A stretch of DNA of 49,870 bases from Chloroflexota bacterium (GCA_013203045.1 JABMQN010000016.1:1-49870), one strand, 5' to 3'; positions 23,944-32,395 are shown, counted from the stretch's first letter. Notes: generated by a model not told the origin, from the letters alone. Numbers and translations are program-made.

Positions 23944-23968
23944 GGGCGGGTTTCAAACCCGCCCCTAC
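23940..23968. repeat. Perfect GTAGGGGCGGGTTT palindrome at the mutL stop codon
   Basis: GTAGGGGCGGGTTT (23940-23953) and its complement (23955-23968) form a 14-bp stem around one base. It supplies the mutL stop codon TAG (23941-23943) and ends 8 bases before the convergent acsE stop. Related in layout to 29985-30012 and 41531-41554. Confidence 0.8.
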
Positions 23969-23976
23969 AACGTTTT

Positions 23977-24915
23977 CTATAGATTCAGGAATCCAGCGGC
24001 ATAAAGTGTCTGGTTAAGTAGAATCTTGGCCGTCTTCATGACAGCGACCTGCTCCGGATCACTCTGATCAACGATGCTGAAATCGAATTCCTCAAGCATC
24101 ATGTTTTCAGCGGCATCATACAATGCAAGATAAAGTTTATTAAGTGGGGTGGAATCGTCCCGGGTGTTAACAACTTTAAGGGTTTTTTGAAGATCGGTAT
24201 CAAAAGCATCGGCGATGGGCCAGTCCATTCCTCCGCCGGCCAGCATAGCAGCATATACTCGATTCAAAATCGGGCGAACTTCTTCTGGGCATGCATTGGA
24301 AACGTTGGAAAGTCCGCAGGTGGTCAGGAACGGCGGATCGTTCAACTGTTTCATGACCTGACAGGCCTTTACTACTTCAGGAGCATGGGATTGCGTGCCA
24401 GCTACTGTCATGGCCAGCGGATCAAAGATGATGTTCTCCATTGGTAAACCGTATTCCATCGCTGCCATCATCAGATCCGTAGCTGCGATTTCAGCGCGTT
24501 CATCGGCGGTTGCAGGAAGACCAGTGGCGCGAAGTGTGAGGCAGATAAGATAAGCATCATGTTCTGCTGCCATAGGCATGAGAACCTTCATTCGCTCTGG
24601 ATTGGCATTAGTGGAATTGATGATAGGTTTCGGATCTTTCGGGAGCATCTTTAGGCCAGCCTCAATAGCTGCTGCATTGGTGGTGTCGAGACAAATACCT
24701 GTAGGCGCGCTAACAACTTCCATTACGGTCTCAACCATCCACTGCATTACCTCGACACCGTCCTTCTTCCGGGGCCCGATGTTCAGGTCTATGTACTTGG
24801 CTCCGCCAGCAACCTGTTTCTTCGCTAACTCCTGAATAAAAGTCTTATCGCGGTTTTCAACGGATTCCCTGATTTCTTTGGAGATAATATGAATACTTTC
24901 TCCGATGATTTCCAT
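23977..24915 (-). CDS. acsE: Methyltetrahydrofolate:corrinoid methyltransferase (AcsE-like)
   Basis: The protein is 312 residues with a strong ribosome binding site (AAGGAGG). It has the pterin-binding TIM barrel: MEIIGESIH, GGAKYIDLNIGP, ICLDTTNAAAIEAGL, PIINSTNA, IIFDPLAMTV and TTCGLSNVSNACP, where the Asn and Asp residues bind methyl-THF. AcsE hands the methyl group of methyl-THF to the corrinoid iron-sulfur protein in the Wood-Ljungdahl pathway. It is about 50 residues longer than the well-known clostridial enzyme (around 262), with the extra at the C-terminus. It follows cooC by 10 bases. Confidence 0.88.
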   Translation of the reverse strand: MEIIGESIHIISKEIRESVENRDKTFIQELAKKQVAGGAKYIDLNIGPRKKDGVEVMQWMVETVMEVVSAPTGICLDTTNAAAIEAGLKMLPKDPKPIINSTNANPERMKVLMPMAAEHDAYLICLTLRATGLPATADERAEIAATDLMMAAMEYGLPMENIIFDPLAMTVAGTQSHAPEVVKACQVMKQLNDPPFLTTCGLSNVSNACPEEVRPILNRVYAAMLAGGGMDWPIADAFDTDLQKTLKVVNTRDDSTPLNKLYLALYDAAENMMLEEFDFSIVDQSDPEQVAVMKTAKILLNQTLYAAGFLNL

Positions 24916-24925
24916 TTTTTCCTCC

Positions 24926-25684
24926 TTATTTAAGTCCCAATTTATTTATTATATCCTTGATACTCACCTGAAGCGGTGAGTCAGAAGGCAGAGTAATGGA
25001 GGGTTCTCCCTTAATCTCGATAGCAGCCAGGTTGGGATCTGCAGGAATGCTTACTAGCAAATCAAGATCGTTTTCTTTGACCGATGCTTCTATCTCCGCT
25101 GGAAGTTCATCAACTACCCGATTAACGATCAGCCAGATTTGGCTCACATGAGTTCTGATTTCCTTCATGAGCGGCTTCATTCTACCGGCGGCAATAACGC
25201 CTCGAATAGTTGGGTCAGTTACCACTAACAAGATGTCAATGTCTCTGGTTGTCTGGCGGCTGACGTGCTCCATTCCGGCTTCACAATCGATGACTACATA
25301 ATCGTAGTTCTTACCCAGTCTGTCGATGGAAGTGCGAAGCATACTGTTGGCTGCACAATAGCATCCTGGGCCCTCAGGTCTACCCATGGCGATAAGATCG
25401 ATCTTTTCCGATTCGACCAGCGATTCCATTATCTTCATCTCGATATAATCGGGCTTGGCAACACTATCATCGTAGGCGCCACTCTTCACGGCAATTGCCA
25501 TCTCTTCCCGTACTTGCCCGATTGTATCTTCCAAAGGCATTCCCAGCGCCAAGTTCAAATTGGTGCTGGGATCAGCATCGACAGCCAAAACGGTTCCCTT
25601 CTCAGATAATTGGTTTATGAGTAAAGCAGCTATAGTGGTCTTACCGGTGCCGCCCTTTCCTGCAGTTACAATTGTGGTTCCCAA
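24926..25684 (-). CDS. cooC: CooC/AcsF-type nickel-insertion ATPase
   Basis: The protein is 252 residues from a TTG start after AAGGAAGG. It is a MinD/ParA-like P-loop ATPase with deviant Walker A GKGGTGKTT, a DADPSTNLNLALG switch, GPGCYCAANSMLR with the CXC pair that binds nickel between two monomers, and YDYVVIDCEAGMEH. CooC-type proteins help insert nickel into CO dehydrogenase/acetyl-CoA synthase. It is cotranscribed with acsE, although the CODH/ACS subunits themselves are not in this window. Confidence 0.9.
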   Translation of the reverse strand: MGTTIVTAGKGGTGKTTIAALLINQLSEKGTVLAVDADPSTNLNLALGMPLEDTIGQVREEMAIAVKSGAYDDSVAKPDYIEMKIMESLVESEKIDLIAMGRPEGPGCYCAANSMLRTSIDRLGKNYDYVVIDCEAGMEHVSRQTTRDIDILLVVTDPTIRGVIAAGRMKPLMKEIRTHVSQIWLIVNRVVDELPAEIEASVKENDLDLLVSIPADPNLAAIEIKGEPSITLPSDSPLQVSIKDIINKLGLK

Positions 25685-25712
25685 TTTGTTTGCCTTCCTT
25701 AACAGATTCGCT

Positions 25713-25772
25713 CTTCGACAAGCTCAGAGTGATCGGGGGAAAAGAATTCGTTTGTGCTGAGCCTGTCGAAGC
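25713..25772. repeat. CTTCGACAAGCTCAG inverted repeat
   Basis: CTTCGACAAGCTCAG (25713-25727) pairs with CTGAGCCTGTCGAAG (25758-25772) at 14 of 15 positions. It is the same family as 12034-12093 and fills the 95-base gap between the hydratase-family gene and cooC. Confidence 0.75.
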
Positions 25773-25779
25773 ACAAATT

Positions 25780-26568
25780 CTATTTCCCTTTAAACTCAGG
25801 TTTCCGCTTTTCCAGAATTGCCTTTATACCTTCTTTGGCATCTTCGGTTGCCATACTGAGGCAAGTGGCTCTTACTTCGGCTTCCAACAGCGAGGCCATG
25901 TCCATAGTCATCCCCTGATATATAGTGGCCTTGGCCATGCCGATAGCCTTCGAAGGGCCTTTGGCCAGGCGAAGCGCCATTTGTTTTGCTGTGCTTTCGA
26001 GTTGATCTGCGGGTACCACTTGATTAATGAGCCCGATTCTCTCAGCCTCAGTGGCGTCAATCGTTTTACCAGTAAAGATCAACTCGCAGGCCCGGGCGGT
26101 GCCAACCAAACGTGTTAGCAGGTACACTCCGCCAGTATCCGGGTGCAACCCAAGACTCATGAAGGCCTGGCTAAAAGTGGCATTTTGGGCCGCAATTATA
26201 ATATCACAACCGAGGGCAAGATTACATCCGGCTCCGATTGCAGGCCCATTGACAGCGGCAATCCATGGTTTGGGCATGTTTCTCATCCCGGAAATGATTA
26301 TGGCGCCTTGCTTGCTGGTGGCCATCAATTCTACCGGGTTCTCCATCGATGAAGAAAGGAGATCACCTATGTCACCTCCGGCACAGAAAGCACGGCCGGC
26401 GCCGGTGAGTAATACTGAGCGAACTTCATCATCCTGCGCAACTTCATCGATCACGTTGATCAAATCAGTAACCAGTTCGGGGCAGATAGCATTGAGTTTA
26501 TCTGGGCGATTCAGCGTTATTGTGGCCACCCCGTTTTCTTTTTCCGGGGTGAGGGTCGTGTAGCTCAT
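25780..26568 (-). CDS. Enoyl-CoA hydratase/isomerase family protein
   Basis: The ATG at 26568 overlaps the previous gene's stop (ATGA) and gives 262 residues. Crotonase motifs: ITLNRPDKLNAI, FCAGGDIGDLL (oxyanion hole), AAVNGPAIGAGCNLALGCD and SLGLHPDTGGVYLL. The PDTGG motif resembles PaaG-type isomerases, in which the Asp acts, whereas the usual hydratase Glu of the preceding segment is replaced by Phe. The substrate is unknown. Translational coupling to the NADH dehydrogenase subunit upstream and cooC downstream is unexpected for a beta-oxidation enzyme. Confidence 0.82.
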   Translation of the reverse strand: MSYTTLTPEKENGVATITLNRPDKLNAICPELVTDLINVIDEVAQDDEVRSVLLTGAGRAFCAGGDIGDLLSSSMENPVELMATSKQGAIIISGMRNMPKPWIAAVNGPAIGAGCNLALGCDIIIAAQNATFSQAFMSLGLHPDTGGVYLLTRLVGTARACELIFTGKTIDATEAERIGLINQVVPADQLESTAKQMALRLAKGPSKAIGMAKATIYQGMTMDMASLLEAEVRATCLSMATEDAKEGIKAILEKRKPEFKGK

Positions 26569-27209
26569 GTGTTTTCCTTTGCCACCAATGCTCCCACCGG
26601 GCAAATGGAAACACACTCCATGCACTGATTGCAGTTGGACTGACCAATGGGCTGGCCGGCAAATGAGGTTACCATTCGATCGAATCCGCGATATGCGAAT
26701 CCAATAGCTCCTATTCCAAGTTCATGACATTTCCAGACGCACTTTCCGCAAAGCACACACTTGTTCGGGTCGTAAATGAAGATAGGACTACTATCGTCAA
26801 TTGGGAGTTCTTTGAGGAGTTTTCGATATCGTTTAGTGTTAAGCTTAACTCCCAGATGCTTTGCTGCTTTTTGAAGTTCGCAGGAATTGTTGGCAGCACA
26901 GTGACCGCAATCTACAGGATGACTGGCCAGAAGCAGCTCCAGGGCGGTTCGAGCCAATGATTGCGATTCGGTTCCCTTAGTATTCACCACCATCCCCTCT
27001 GTGATCGGTTCCGTACAGGCAGTGACTGGCATTGGCTTGCCTTCAACTTCGACGAAACAAAGTCGGCATGATGCAGCGGGATCGGTCCTTTCACGGATCG
27101 CACAAAGATTTGGTATGTAAATATCATTATCCAAAGCTGCCCAGAGTATACTCTGGCCCTCCGGAGCGGTAACCTTTTTGTTATCGATTGTCAGAGTTAT
27201 ACTACTCAT
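26565..27209 (-). CDS. HoxU/NuoG-N-type iron-sulfur subunit
   Basis: The likely start is the ATG at 27209 (TGGAA six bases upstream), giving 214 residues; a TTG at 27230 is possible. Domains in order: 2Fe-2S (CAIRERTDPAASCRLCFVEV and TACTEP), the His-Cys cluster motif of NADH-G (LLASHPVDCGHCAANNSC), then two 4Fe-4S motifs (CVLCGKCVWKC and CNQCMECVSICP). This is the diaphorase subunit HoxU or the N-terminal quarter of NuoG, which links NuoF to an electron acceptor. No hydrogenase large subunit follows, so its partner is unknown. Confidence 0.87.
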   Translation of the reverse strand: MSSITLTIDNKKVTAPEGQSILWAALDNDIYIPNLCAIRERTDPAASCRLCFVEVEGKPMPVTACTEPITEGMVVNTKGTESQSLARTALELLLASHPVDCGHCAANNSCELQKAAKHLGVKLNTKRYRKLLKELPIDDSSPIFIYDPNKCVLCGKCVWKCHELGIGAIGFAYRGFDRMVTSFAGQPIGQSNCNQCMECVSICPVGALVAKENT

Positions 27210-27230
27210 GGTCATTTCCACAGCTTGCAA

Positions 27231-27509
27231 TCAACCGGGAAATTGCATCCGACTGCGGCGGAGTCTTTCCACCTCCGCTGTATTTGTTTTAATCACCATG
27301 CCCTCAGCAACAGGTTCAGCACAGGCATTTGCTATGTTCCCATTAAGTTCAATATAACAAAGCTTGCAGCCTTTAACGGGAGGGTCAGCCCCAGCTTCAA
27401 AGCAGGCATAAGGGATGTGAATCCCGGCATTTAGCGCCGCTTCCAGTATTTTCACGCCGAGGTGAGCTTGCATTCGAGTGTCATTGATAGTGATAGAAAC
27501 AGTGCTCAT
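27231..27509 (-). CDS. Stand-alone 2Fe-2S ferredoxin domain, short HoxU paralogue
   Basis: This 92-residue protein holds a single plant-type 2Fe-2S domain (ACFEAGADPPVKGCKLCYIE and NACAEP). It stops at VERLRRSRMQFPG, just where HoxU proteins would continue into the His-Cys region. It is adjacent to a full HoxU-type gene with the same domain, so it looks like a truncated duplicate kept as a small ferredoxin. Its start overlaps the NuoF stop (ATGA), which suggests it is translated. Confidence 0.75.
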   Translation of the reverse strand: MSTVSITINDTRMQAHLGVKILEAALNAGIHIPYACFEAGADPPVKGCKLCYIELNGNIANACAEPVAEGMVIKTNTAEVERLRRSRMQFPG

Positions 27510-29431
27510 TTCTTCTCCATTGGCGGCATAGCTTCCGGAAGTTCACTCAAAGGCGAAATCCTGGTTATGGCGTTGTATTGTGGAGGGCAGGCCTCTACAC
27601 AGGTATTGCACTTAACGCACTTATCCTGATCAATGACTTTTATTCCTGTTTTCCCCTGATAAATGGCTTCAACCGTGCAAGTACCAACACAAGCATCACA
27701 AGATCGCTGGCATTTCTCAGGGAGAATATAGTACGCCATCAGGTTGTAACACCTGCGGGCCGGACAGTGCTTGTCATGAATATGTGCTTCGTATTCATCA
27801 CGGAAGTACCGAAGGGTTGTCAGTACGGGATTGGGCGCTGTTTTTCCCAGATTGCAGAGTGACCCTGCCTTGATATCATGTGCTAGCTGTTCAAGTGTAA
27901 CGAGGTCTTCGAGTTTGGCCTCACCTTTGGTAATATCGTCGAGCATGTTAAGCATCTGCTTCGTTCCGAGTCTGCACACAGTGCACTTTCCACAGGACTC
28001 ATTCTGGGTAAATTCAAGGAAGTACCGGGCTACATCGACCATGCAATCATCTTCATTCAGGATAACCATGCCACCTGAACCCATCATGGCCCCAGCATCT
28101 CTAAGAGAGTCGAAATCGATAGGAAGATCGAGAGCTGATTCCGGAAGGCATCCTCCGGAAGGTCCACCGATCTGTACAGCTTTGAACTGTCTGCCTTCAG
28201 GAATACCGCCACCGATCTCGAAGATGACATCACGCAATGTTGTACCCATTGGAACTTCCGTCAAACCAGTGTTTGTTATCTTGCCGGCAAGGGCGAATAC
28301 GGTGGTGCCTTTTGTCGCATTAAGCCCAATTCCCGAAAACCAGTCTGCCCCACGATCAATTATACGAGGTACTGAAGCCAGAGTCTTTACATTGTTGATG
28401 ATGGTTGGTTTGCCGTGCAGCCCGTTGACTGCCGGAAACGGAGGGCGATGATGAGGCATGCCCGCCCTGCCTTCAATTGAAGCGATGAGTGCGGTCTCTT
28501 CGCCGCAAACAAATGCCCCTGAACCTTGAAAAACAGAGATGTCAAAGCTGAAATTGCTACCCACAATATTATCGCCAAGCAGGTTTGACTGCCGGGCTTG
28601 TTCAATTGCTTTGGTTACGCGTTGCACCGCCAGAGGATACTCGGCTCGAATGTAGACATATCCTTCTTGGGTACCTGCGGCATATGCAGCGATGACGATT
28701 CCTTCGATGAGCGAATGCGGATCGCTTTCAAGTATGGCTCGATCCATGAAGGCCCCGGGATCCCCCTCATCGGCATTACATATTATATATTTGTAATCGC
28801 TTTCTGAATCACGGCATATTTGCCATTTTGCCCCAGTCGAAAAACCTGCCCCACCCCTTCCCCGGAGGCCGGATTTCTTGATTTCTTCAACAACGTTCTC
28901 AGGTTGCATCTGCAATGATTTGGCCAGAGCCCCGTATCCGCCTGTTGCAATGTAATGATCAATATTATCGGGATCGATCCGACCGCAGTTCTCCAAAATA
29001 ATGTAGTGTTCATATGTAGAACGAGGAAGGTCATTCATCGAAGGGAGAAGTTCATTGGTTTCCATGGCTCCGAGTAGGAATTCAAGAGAAGGATCTTCCC
29101 CGAAGACATAGTCACGTACCAATAATTGAGCGATTTCCGGAGTTACGTAGCCATATAAGAGAGGCGGATATTCCCCGCCGGGTTTGGCGATTATAACCAG
29201 AGGTTCTGCATAGCAATGTCCTATGCAACCAACCTCCAACACGGGAATATCCTGATGATCATCTCCCAGAGTTTTCCGAATAGATTCCAATACATCAAGG
29301 GCACCGGCGGCCCTGCCGCAAGTTGCAGTTCCTACCATAATGACTGGTTTATCTCCCTGTATCAGATCAGTCCAACGAGACTGGGAGGTCTCTTTGAGTT
29401 GCTGATATGCAGAAGCTATTTCGGAACTCAC
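27506..29431 (-). CDS. NADH dehydrogenase NuoF-type subunit with ferredoxin tail
   Basis: The protein is 641 residues. It has an N-terminal thioredoxin-like 2Fe-2S domain (MVGTATCGRAAGA, EVGCIGHC), the FMN/NADH core (LRGRGGAGFSTGAKWQICR, CNADEGDPGAFMDR, VCGEETALIASIEGR), an SLBB domain, the 4Fe-4S motif SCGKCTVCRLGT, and a C-terminal two-cluster ferredoxin (CQRSCDACVGTC, CVKCNTCVEACP). This is the architecture of NADH-binding subunits of electron-bifurcating hydrogenases and related complexes. Its start overlaps the NuoE stop. Confidence 0.93.
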   Translation of the reverse strand: MSSEIASAYQQLKETSQSRWTDLIQGDKPVIMVGTATCGRAAGALDVLESIRKTLGDDHQDIPVLEVGCIGHCYAEPLVIIAKPGGEYPPLLYGYVTPEIAQLLVRDYVFGEDPSLEFLLGAMETNELLPSMNDLPRSTYEHYIILENCGRIDPDNIDHYIATGGYGALAKSLQMQPENVVEEIKKSGLRGRGGAGFSTGAKWQICRDSESDYKYIICNADEGDPGAFMDRAILESDPHSLIEGIVIAAYAAGTQEGYVYIRAEYPLAVQRVTKAIEQARQSNLLGDNIVGSNFSFDISVFQGSGAFVCGEETALIASIEGRAGMPHHRPPFPAVNGLHGKPTIINNVKTLASVPRIIDRGADWFSGIGLNATKGTTVFALAGKITNTGLTEVPMGTTLRDVIFEIGGGIPEGRQFKAVQIGGPSGGCLPESALDLPIDFDSLRDAGAMMGSGGMVILNEDDCMVDVARYFLEFTQNESCGKCTVCRLGTKQMLNMLDDITKGEAKLEDLVTLEQLAHDIKAGSLCNLGKTAPNPVLTTLRYFRDEYEAHIHDKHCPARRCYNLMAYYILPEKCQRSCDACVGTCTVEAIYQGKTGIKVIDQDKCVKCNTCVEACPPQYNAITRISPLSELPEAMPPMEKK

Positions 29432-29952
29432 GAACTCTGAGACTCCTTTTTTCGTTCAATCTGGTACCCAAGAAGAATACCATCTACTCTGGTGGGACTT
29501 ATCTTGCCCTGAACTTCCTCATCGATCACTGTCACCGGGGCCATAGCGCAGCATCCAACACAGGCAACGGTATCAAGATCGAATTCGCGGTCAGGTGTTG
29601 TTTGCCGTTTATCGATACCCAAACGACGTTTCCATGCATCCATGATGACGGTACCACCACCGACATGACAGGCAGTACCCATGCATACTCGAATCGAGTG
29701 TTTGCCCGGTGGATTCAGTCGAAATTGATTGTAGAACGTTACAACGCTGTAGACGTCAATATCTGGTATATCCAAGAATTCAGCTATTCCCAGCATGGCT
29801 TCGTGAGGGAGATATCCAATCCTGTTCTGGGCTTCTTGTAGAATGGGGATGAGATTAGACCTTTCTTTGGAGAATGTGGAGTTGATATTGCTAAGGAATA
29901 GGGACACTTTCCCCATTTCCTCTTTGGTGATTTCCGGTGGGAAGTCAGTCAA
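29428..29952 (-). CDS. NADH dehydrogenase NuoE/HoxE-type subunit
   Basis: The protein is 174 residues from a TTG start after AGAGG. The helical N-terminus (LIPILQEAQNRIGYLPHEAM) precedes a thioredoxin-like 2Fe-2S domain with CMGTACHVGG and CVGCCAMAP. It normally pairs with NuoF. Its stop overlaps the NuoF start by four bases. Together with NuoF, the short ferredoxin and HoxU it forms a complete NADH-oxidising module. Confidence 0.92.
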   Translation of the reverse strand: MTDFPPEITKEEMGKVSLFLSNINSTFSKERSNLIPILQEAQNRIGYLPHEAMLGIAEFLDIPDIDVYSVVTFYNQFRLNPPGKHSIRVCMGTACHVGGGTVIMDAWKRRLGIDKRQTTPDREFDLDTVACVGCCAMAPVTVIDEEVQGKISPTRVDGILLGYQIERKKESQSS

Positions 29953-29984
29953 ATCTTCGACCTCTGTGATGCTCTATGCAAACT

Positions 29985-30012
29985 ATAGGGGCAGGTTCCA
30001 ACCTGCCCCTAT
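29985..30012. repeat. Perfect 28-base palindrome (AGGGGCAGGTT type)
   Basis: ATAGGGGCAGGTT (29985-29997) and AACCTGCCCCTAT (30000-30012) form a 13-bp stem around two bases. It lies between the second receiver gene and NuoE, and could separate their expression. Confidence 0.8.
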
Positions 30013-30053
30013 TATGGTCCTTTCGATAAAAGTTACAAGAGAATTGAAGAGTA

Positions 30054-30437
30054 TTACAGCAGTTCCTCAACGCGTTTAAGCAATTCATCCGGTTTAACCG
30101 GTTTCTCGATATAGTCCTCGGCTTCAAGCGTCATGCCCTTGGAGGCCGGAATATTTGTTTCGCCTTTGCGCTCCGCATAACTGGTTAGCATTATGATTGG
30201 AATTTCGCTGAGCTGAGGATCTTTCTTTAGCTGCTCTGCAGCAGTGAAACCATCTTTTACGGGCATTATGACGTCAAGGATTATCAAATCCGGGTTCTCT
30301 TCTCTGGCTTTTCGAATTCCTTCCTCACCTTCAGTAGCCGTTATAACCTCATACTTGGTTCGGAGGACGATCGATGTAGCTTCAACGAGATCGGGATCGT
30401 CATCCACTAGTAGTATCTTGGCTTGTTTGTCTGTCAT
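30054..30437 (-). CDS. Receiver-only response regulator
   Basis: The protein is 127 residues with AAGGAG before the ATG. It is a single REC domain: KILLVDDDPD, phospho-acceptor Asp in DLIILDVIMP, the switch Thr in IIMLTSY, and Lys in YIEKPVKPDELL. A short insertion (ERKGETNIPASKGMTLEAE) extends the region before the Lys. There is no output domain, so it acts by protein contacts or as a phosphate relay. It is the second of two receiver genes after the kinase. Confidence 0.92.
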   Translation of the reverse strand: MTDKQAKILLVDDDPDLVEATSIVLRTKYEVITATEGEEGIRKAREENPDLIILDVIMPVKDGFTAAEQLKKDPQLSEIPIIMLTSYAERKGETNIPASKGMTLEAEDYIEKPVKPDELLKRVEELL

Positions 30438-30490
30438 TTGATCACTCCTTATTACAAATGGTGAGCTAAACTATTTCAACGCCTCACTTA

Positions 30491-30883
30491 TTAACTGAGA
30501 AGTTTTCCGACCCTTTCAAGCATTGCTGCAGGTGAAAATGGCTTCTCTATATAATCATCCACCGCCAATTTAGTTCCCGTTTCCTGTTCAAACTGAGTGC
30601 GGCTGGACTCTTCTCTCACTGACGTCAGGATGAGTATTCTGATGTCATTCAACTCAGGTTTATTGGGATCCTTAAGTTGTTTGTATACAGAGAATCCTCC
30701 CATCCCTGGCATAATTAAATCCAGGATTACCAAATCAGGCTTATCCTGTTTGATCAAATCAAGACCTTCTTTACCATATCGAGCGGTAGTGACTTGATAT
30801 TCCTGTGAGTCAAGAACTATATACAGTGCCTCACGTATATCCGGATCATCATCGATGATTAGCACCTTGTTTTTTTGGGACAA
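30491..30883 (-). CDS. Receiver-only response regulator
   Basis: The protein is 130 residues from a TTG start after GGAGGAG. It is a single REC domain with VLIIDDDPDIREAL, phospho-acceptor Asp in DLVILDLIMPGMGG, ILILTSV and YIEKPFSPAAMLERV. It carries an insertion before the Lys similar to that in the neighbouring receiver, so the two are probably duplicates. It lies between the histidine kinase and the second receiver. Confidence 0.92.
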   Translation of the reverse strand: MSQKNKVLIIDDDPDIREALYIVLDSQEYQVTTARYGKEGLDLIKQDKPDLVILDLIMPGMGGFSVYKQLKDPNKPELNDIRILILTSVREESSRTQFEQETGTKLAVDDYIEKPFSPAAMLERVGKLLS

Positions 30884-30977
30884 ATATTCTCCTCCGATAG
30901 CCCCAACGGCTATTATTATACTAATAGTTGAAGCCGCAAGTCCAGTCGTTCTTGGTAATCGTTATATCAGGATTTAG

Positions 30978-32258
30978 TTATTGGGTTTCAGCGGGTAATG
31001 AAAATGTGAATTTGCATCCGCAGAGTGTTTCGGGGCAAGGGCTTTTCGCTTCTATTTGGCCTCCGTGGGCTTCAATGATTCTCTTAACAATCGGCAAGCC
31101 CAATCCTGATCCGGGAGCTTCTACATTCGTAGCGCGATAGAAGTCCTCAAAAATGTGAGGAAGATCTTCTGCTGGAATACCAATCCCATCATCTTGCACT
31201 TCACCGATGATTTCGCCATTCTTTGATAGTAGTTGCAGATTCACAGTTCCACCCTCGGCAGTAAACTTTATAGCATTACTTAGCAGGTTAGTTAGTGCCT
31301 GCTGCAATCGAAGAGAGGAACCATGAATAGGAGGAAGATCAGGTGGAATATCAACTATAAGTTGTATCTCTTTTTGTTCTGCCAGACGATCTATGTCTTC
31401 CAGCAACTCATCGGTGATCTCATTCAGCGATACTTGCTCCATTTCGTTGACAATTTGCCCGGTTTCAATACGTGAGATATCCAAGAGGTCACTGATGAAT
31501 TCCAGTAGCCCATCTAACCTGGCACTGCTTTTTTCGATCATTGACTGGTGTTTTTCGTTGAGTTCGCCAGTATATCCCCCCAGCATCACACCGAAATAAG
31601 TTTGTATGGCAGCAATGGGAGCTTTCAGATCATGGGCTACCATGGAGATAAAAGCGAGAAGTTTATCTTTTGCCTCTTCTACCTTTGCCAGGTCCTCCTG
31701 GCTTTGTTCAAGTTGTGCCATTTTCTCCTGCAGGCGCTTCTCGTAGTATTGTTCTTGTGACTCGTATTCGCGTGCCTTTCTTAGGGAAATTGCTCCCAAG
31801 GCGGCAACGAGGTTCAAGAATTCAATATCGTCGGTAGTAAAATCACGCGGTTCGCTGGTATATACTCGTAAAATACCAATGACTTCTTCGCGGAGGACCA
31901 TGGGCATCGAGAGGATTGAAGCTATTCCTTCTTCTTTTGCCTGGGCTTTGTACTGAATTCGAGGATCTGTGGTTGCGTCGAAGACGATTATCGGATTGCC
32001 CTTAAGCGCCTCATCGGTTATGGGGTCGATCGTTACCGAACCTTTTCGGATATATGAATTGCTTAGTCCGTATGCTACGGTGTGTACTAGCCGTTTGCGA
32101 TCTTGTGAAAGCAACATCAGGGAGCAACCTTTTATACCAATTACTTTAGCTGTACTTCGTACAATTCCATTGAGCACATCTTTGGTTGATGTGCTGGAGT
32201 CCACTTCCGTGGCAATCTGATACAGCGCTTTGTAGTAATCTAGAGGTTTGCTTCTCAT
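30978..32258 (-). CDS. GAF-domain sensor histidine kinase
   Basis: The ATG at 32258 is chosen because the promoter (32283-32311) lies downstream of the longer frame's start; it gives 426 residues. An N-terminal GAF domain (about residues 10-165) leads through a coiled coil (YYEKRLQEKMAQLEQSQEDL) to HisKA with MVAHDLKAPIAAIQ carrying the phospho-His, then the ATPase boxes LSNAIKFT, DDGIGIP and GSGLGLPIVK. There are no membrane helices, so it senses a cytoplasmic signal. The two receivers downstream are likely targets. Its operon leads into the NADH module, suggesting redox or energy sensing. Confidence 0.9.
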   Translation of the reverse strand: MRSKPLDYYKALYQIATEVDSSTSTKDVLNGIVRSTAKVIGIKGCSLMLLSQDRKRLVHTVAYGLSNSYIRKGSVTIDPITDEALKGNPIIVFDATTDPRIQYKAQAKEEGIASILSMPMVLREEVIGILRVYTSEPRDFTTDDIEFLNLVAALGAISLRKAREYESQEQYYEKRLQEKMAQLEQSQEDLAKVEEAKDKLLAFISMVAHDLKAPIAAIQTYFGVMLGGYTGELNEKHQSMIEKSSARLDGLLEFISDLLDISRIETGQIVNEMEQVSLNEITDELLEDIDRLAEQKEIQLIVDIPPDLPPIHGSSLRLQQALTNLLSNAIKFTAEGGTVNLQLLSKNGEIIGEVQDDGIGIPAEDLPHIFEDFYRATNVEAPGSGLGLPIVKRIIEAHGGQIEAKSPCPETLCGCKFTFSLPAETQ

Positions 32259-32282
32259 TGATACTACCCTGATATTGGCACA

Positions 32283-32311
32283 ATTATGACAATCCATCTT
32301 TTGGAAGTCAA
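32283..32311 (-). promoter_or_regulatory. Promoter of the kinase-receiver-NADH module
   Basis: On the minus strand TTGACT (32306-32311) and CATAAT (32283-32288) are exactly 17 bases apart, with TG one base before the -10. Predicted transcription start is near 32276. Confidence 0.6.
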
Positions 32312-32366
32312 GTATTGTGAGATTTATCTACAAACGAATACCTATTGGTTTGTGGATTTTATAATG

Positions 32367-32395
32367 TTGACAAGTCCTGTGGTTTGGTGTAACCT
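32367..32395 (+). promoter_or_regulatory. Candidate promoter for the FdhA-like/MetVF operon
   Basis: A perfect -35 TTGACA (32367-32372) is followed after 17 bases by TAACCT (32390-32395), a weak -10. A TATAAT at 32360-32365 is an alternative without a good -35. This is the divergent partner of the kinase promoter in a 214-base gap. Confidence 0.35.
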
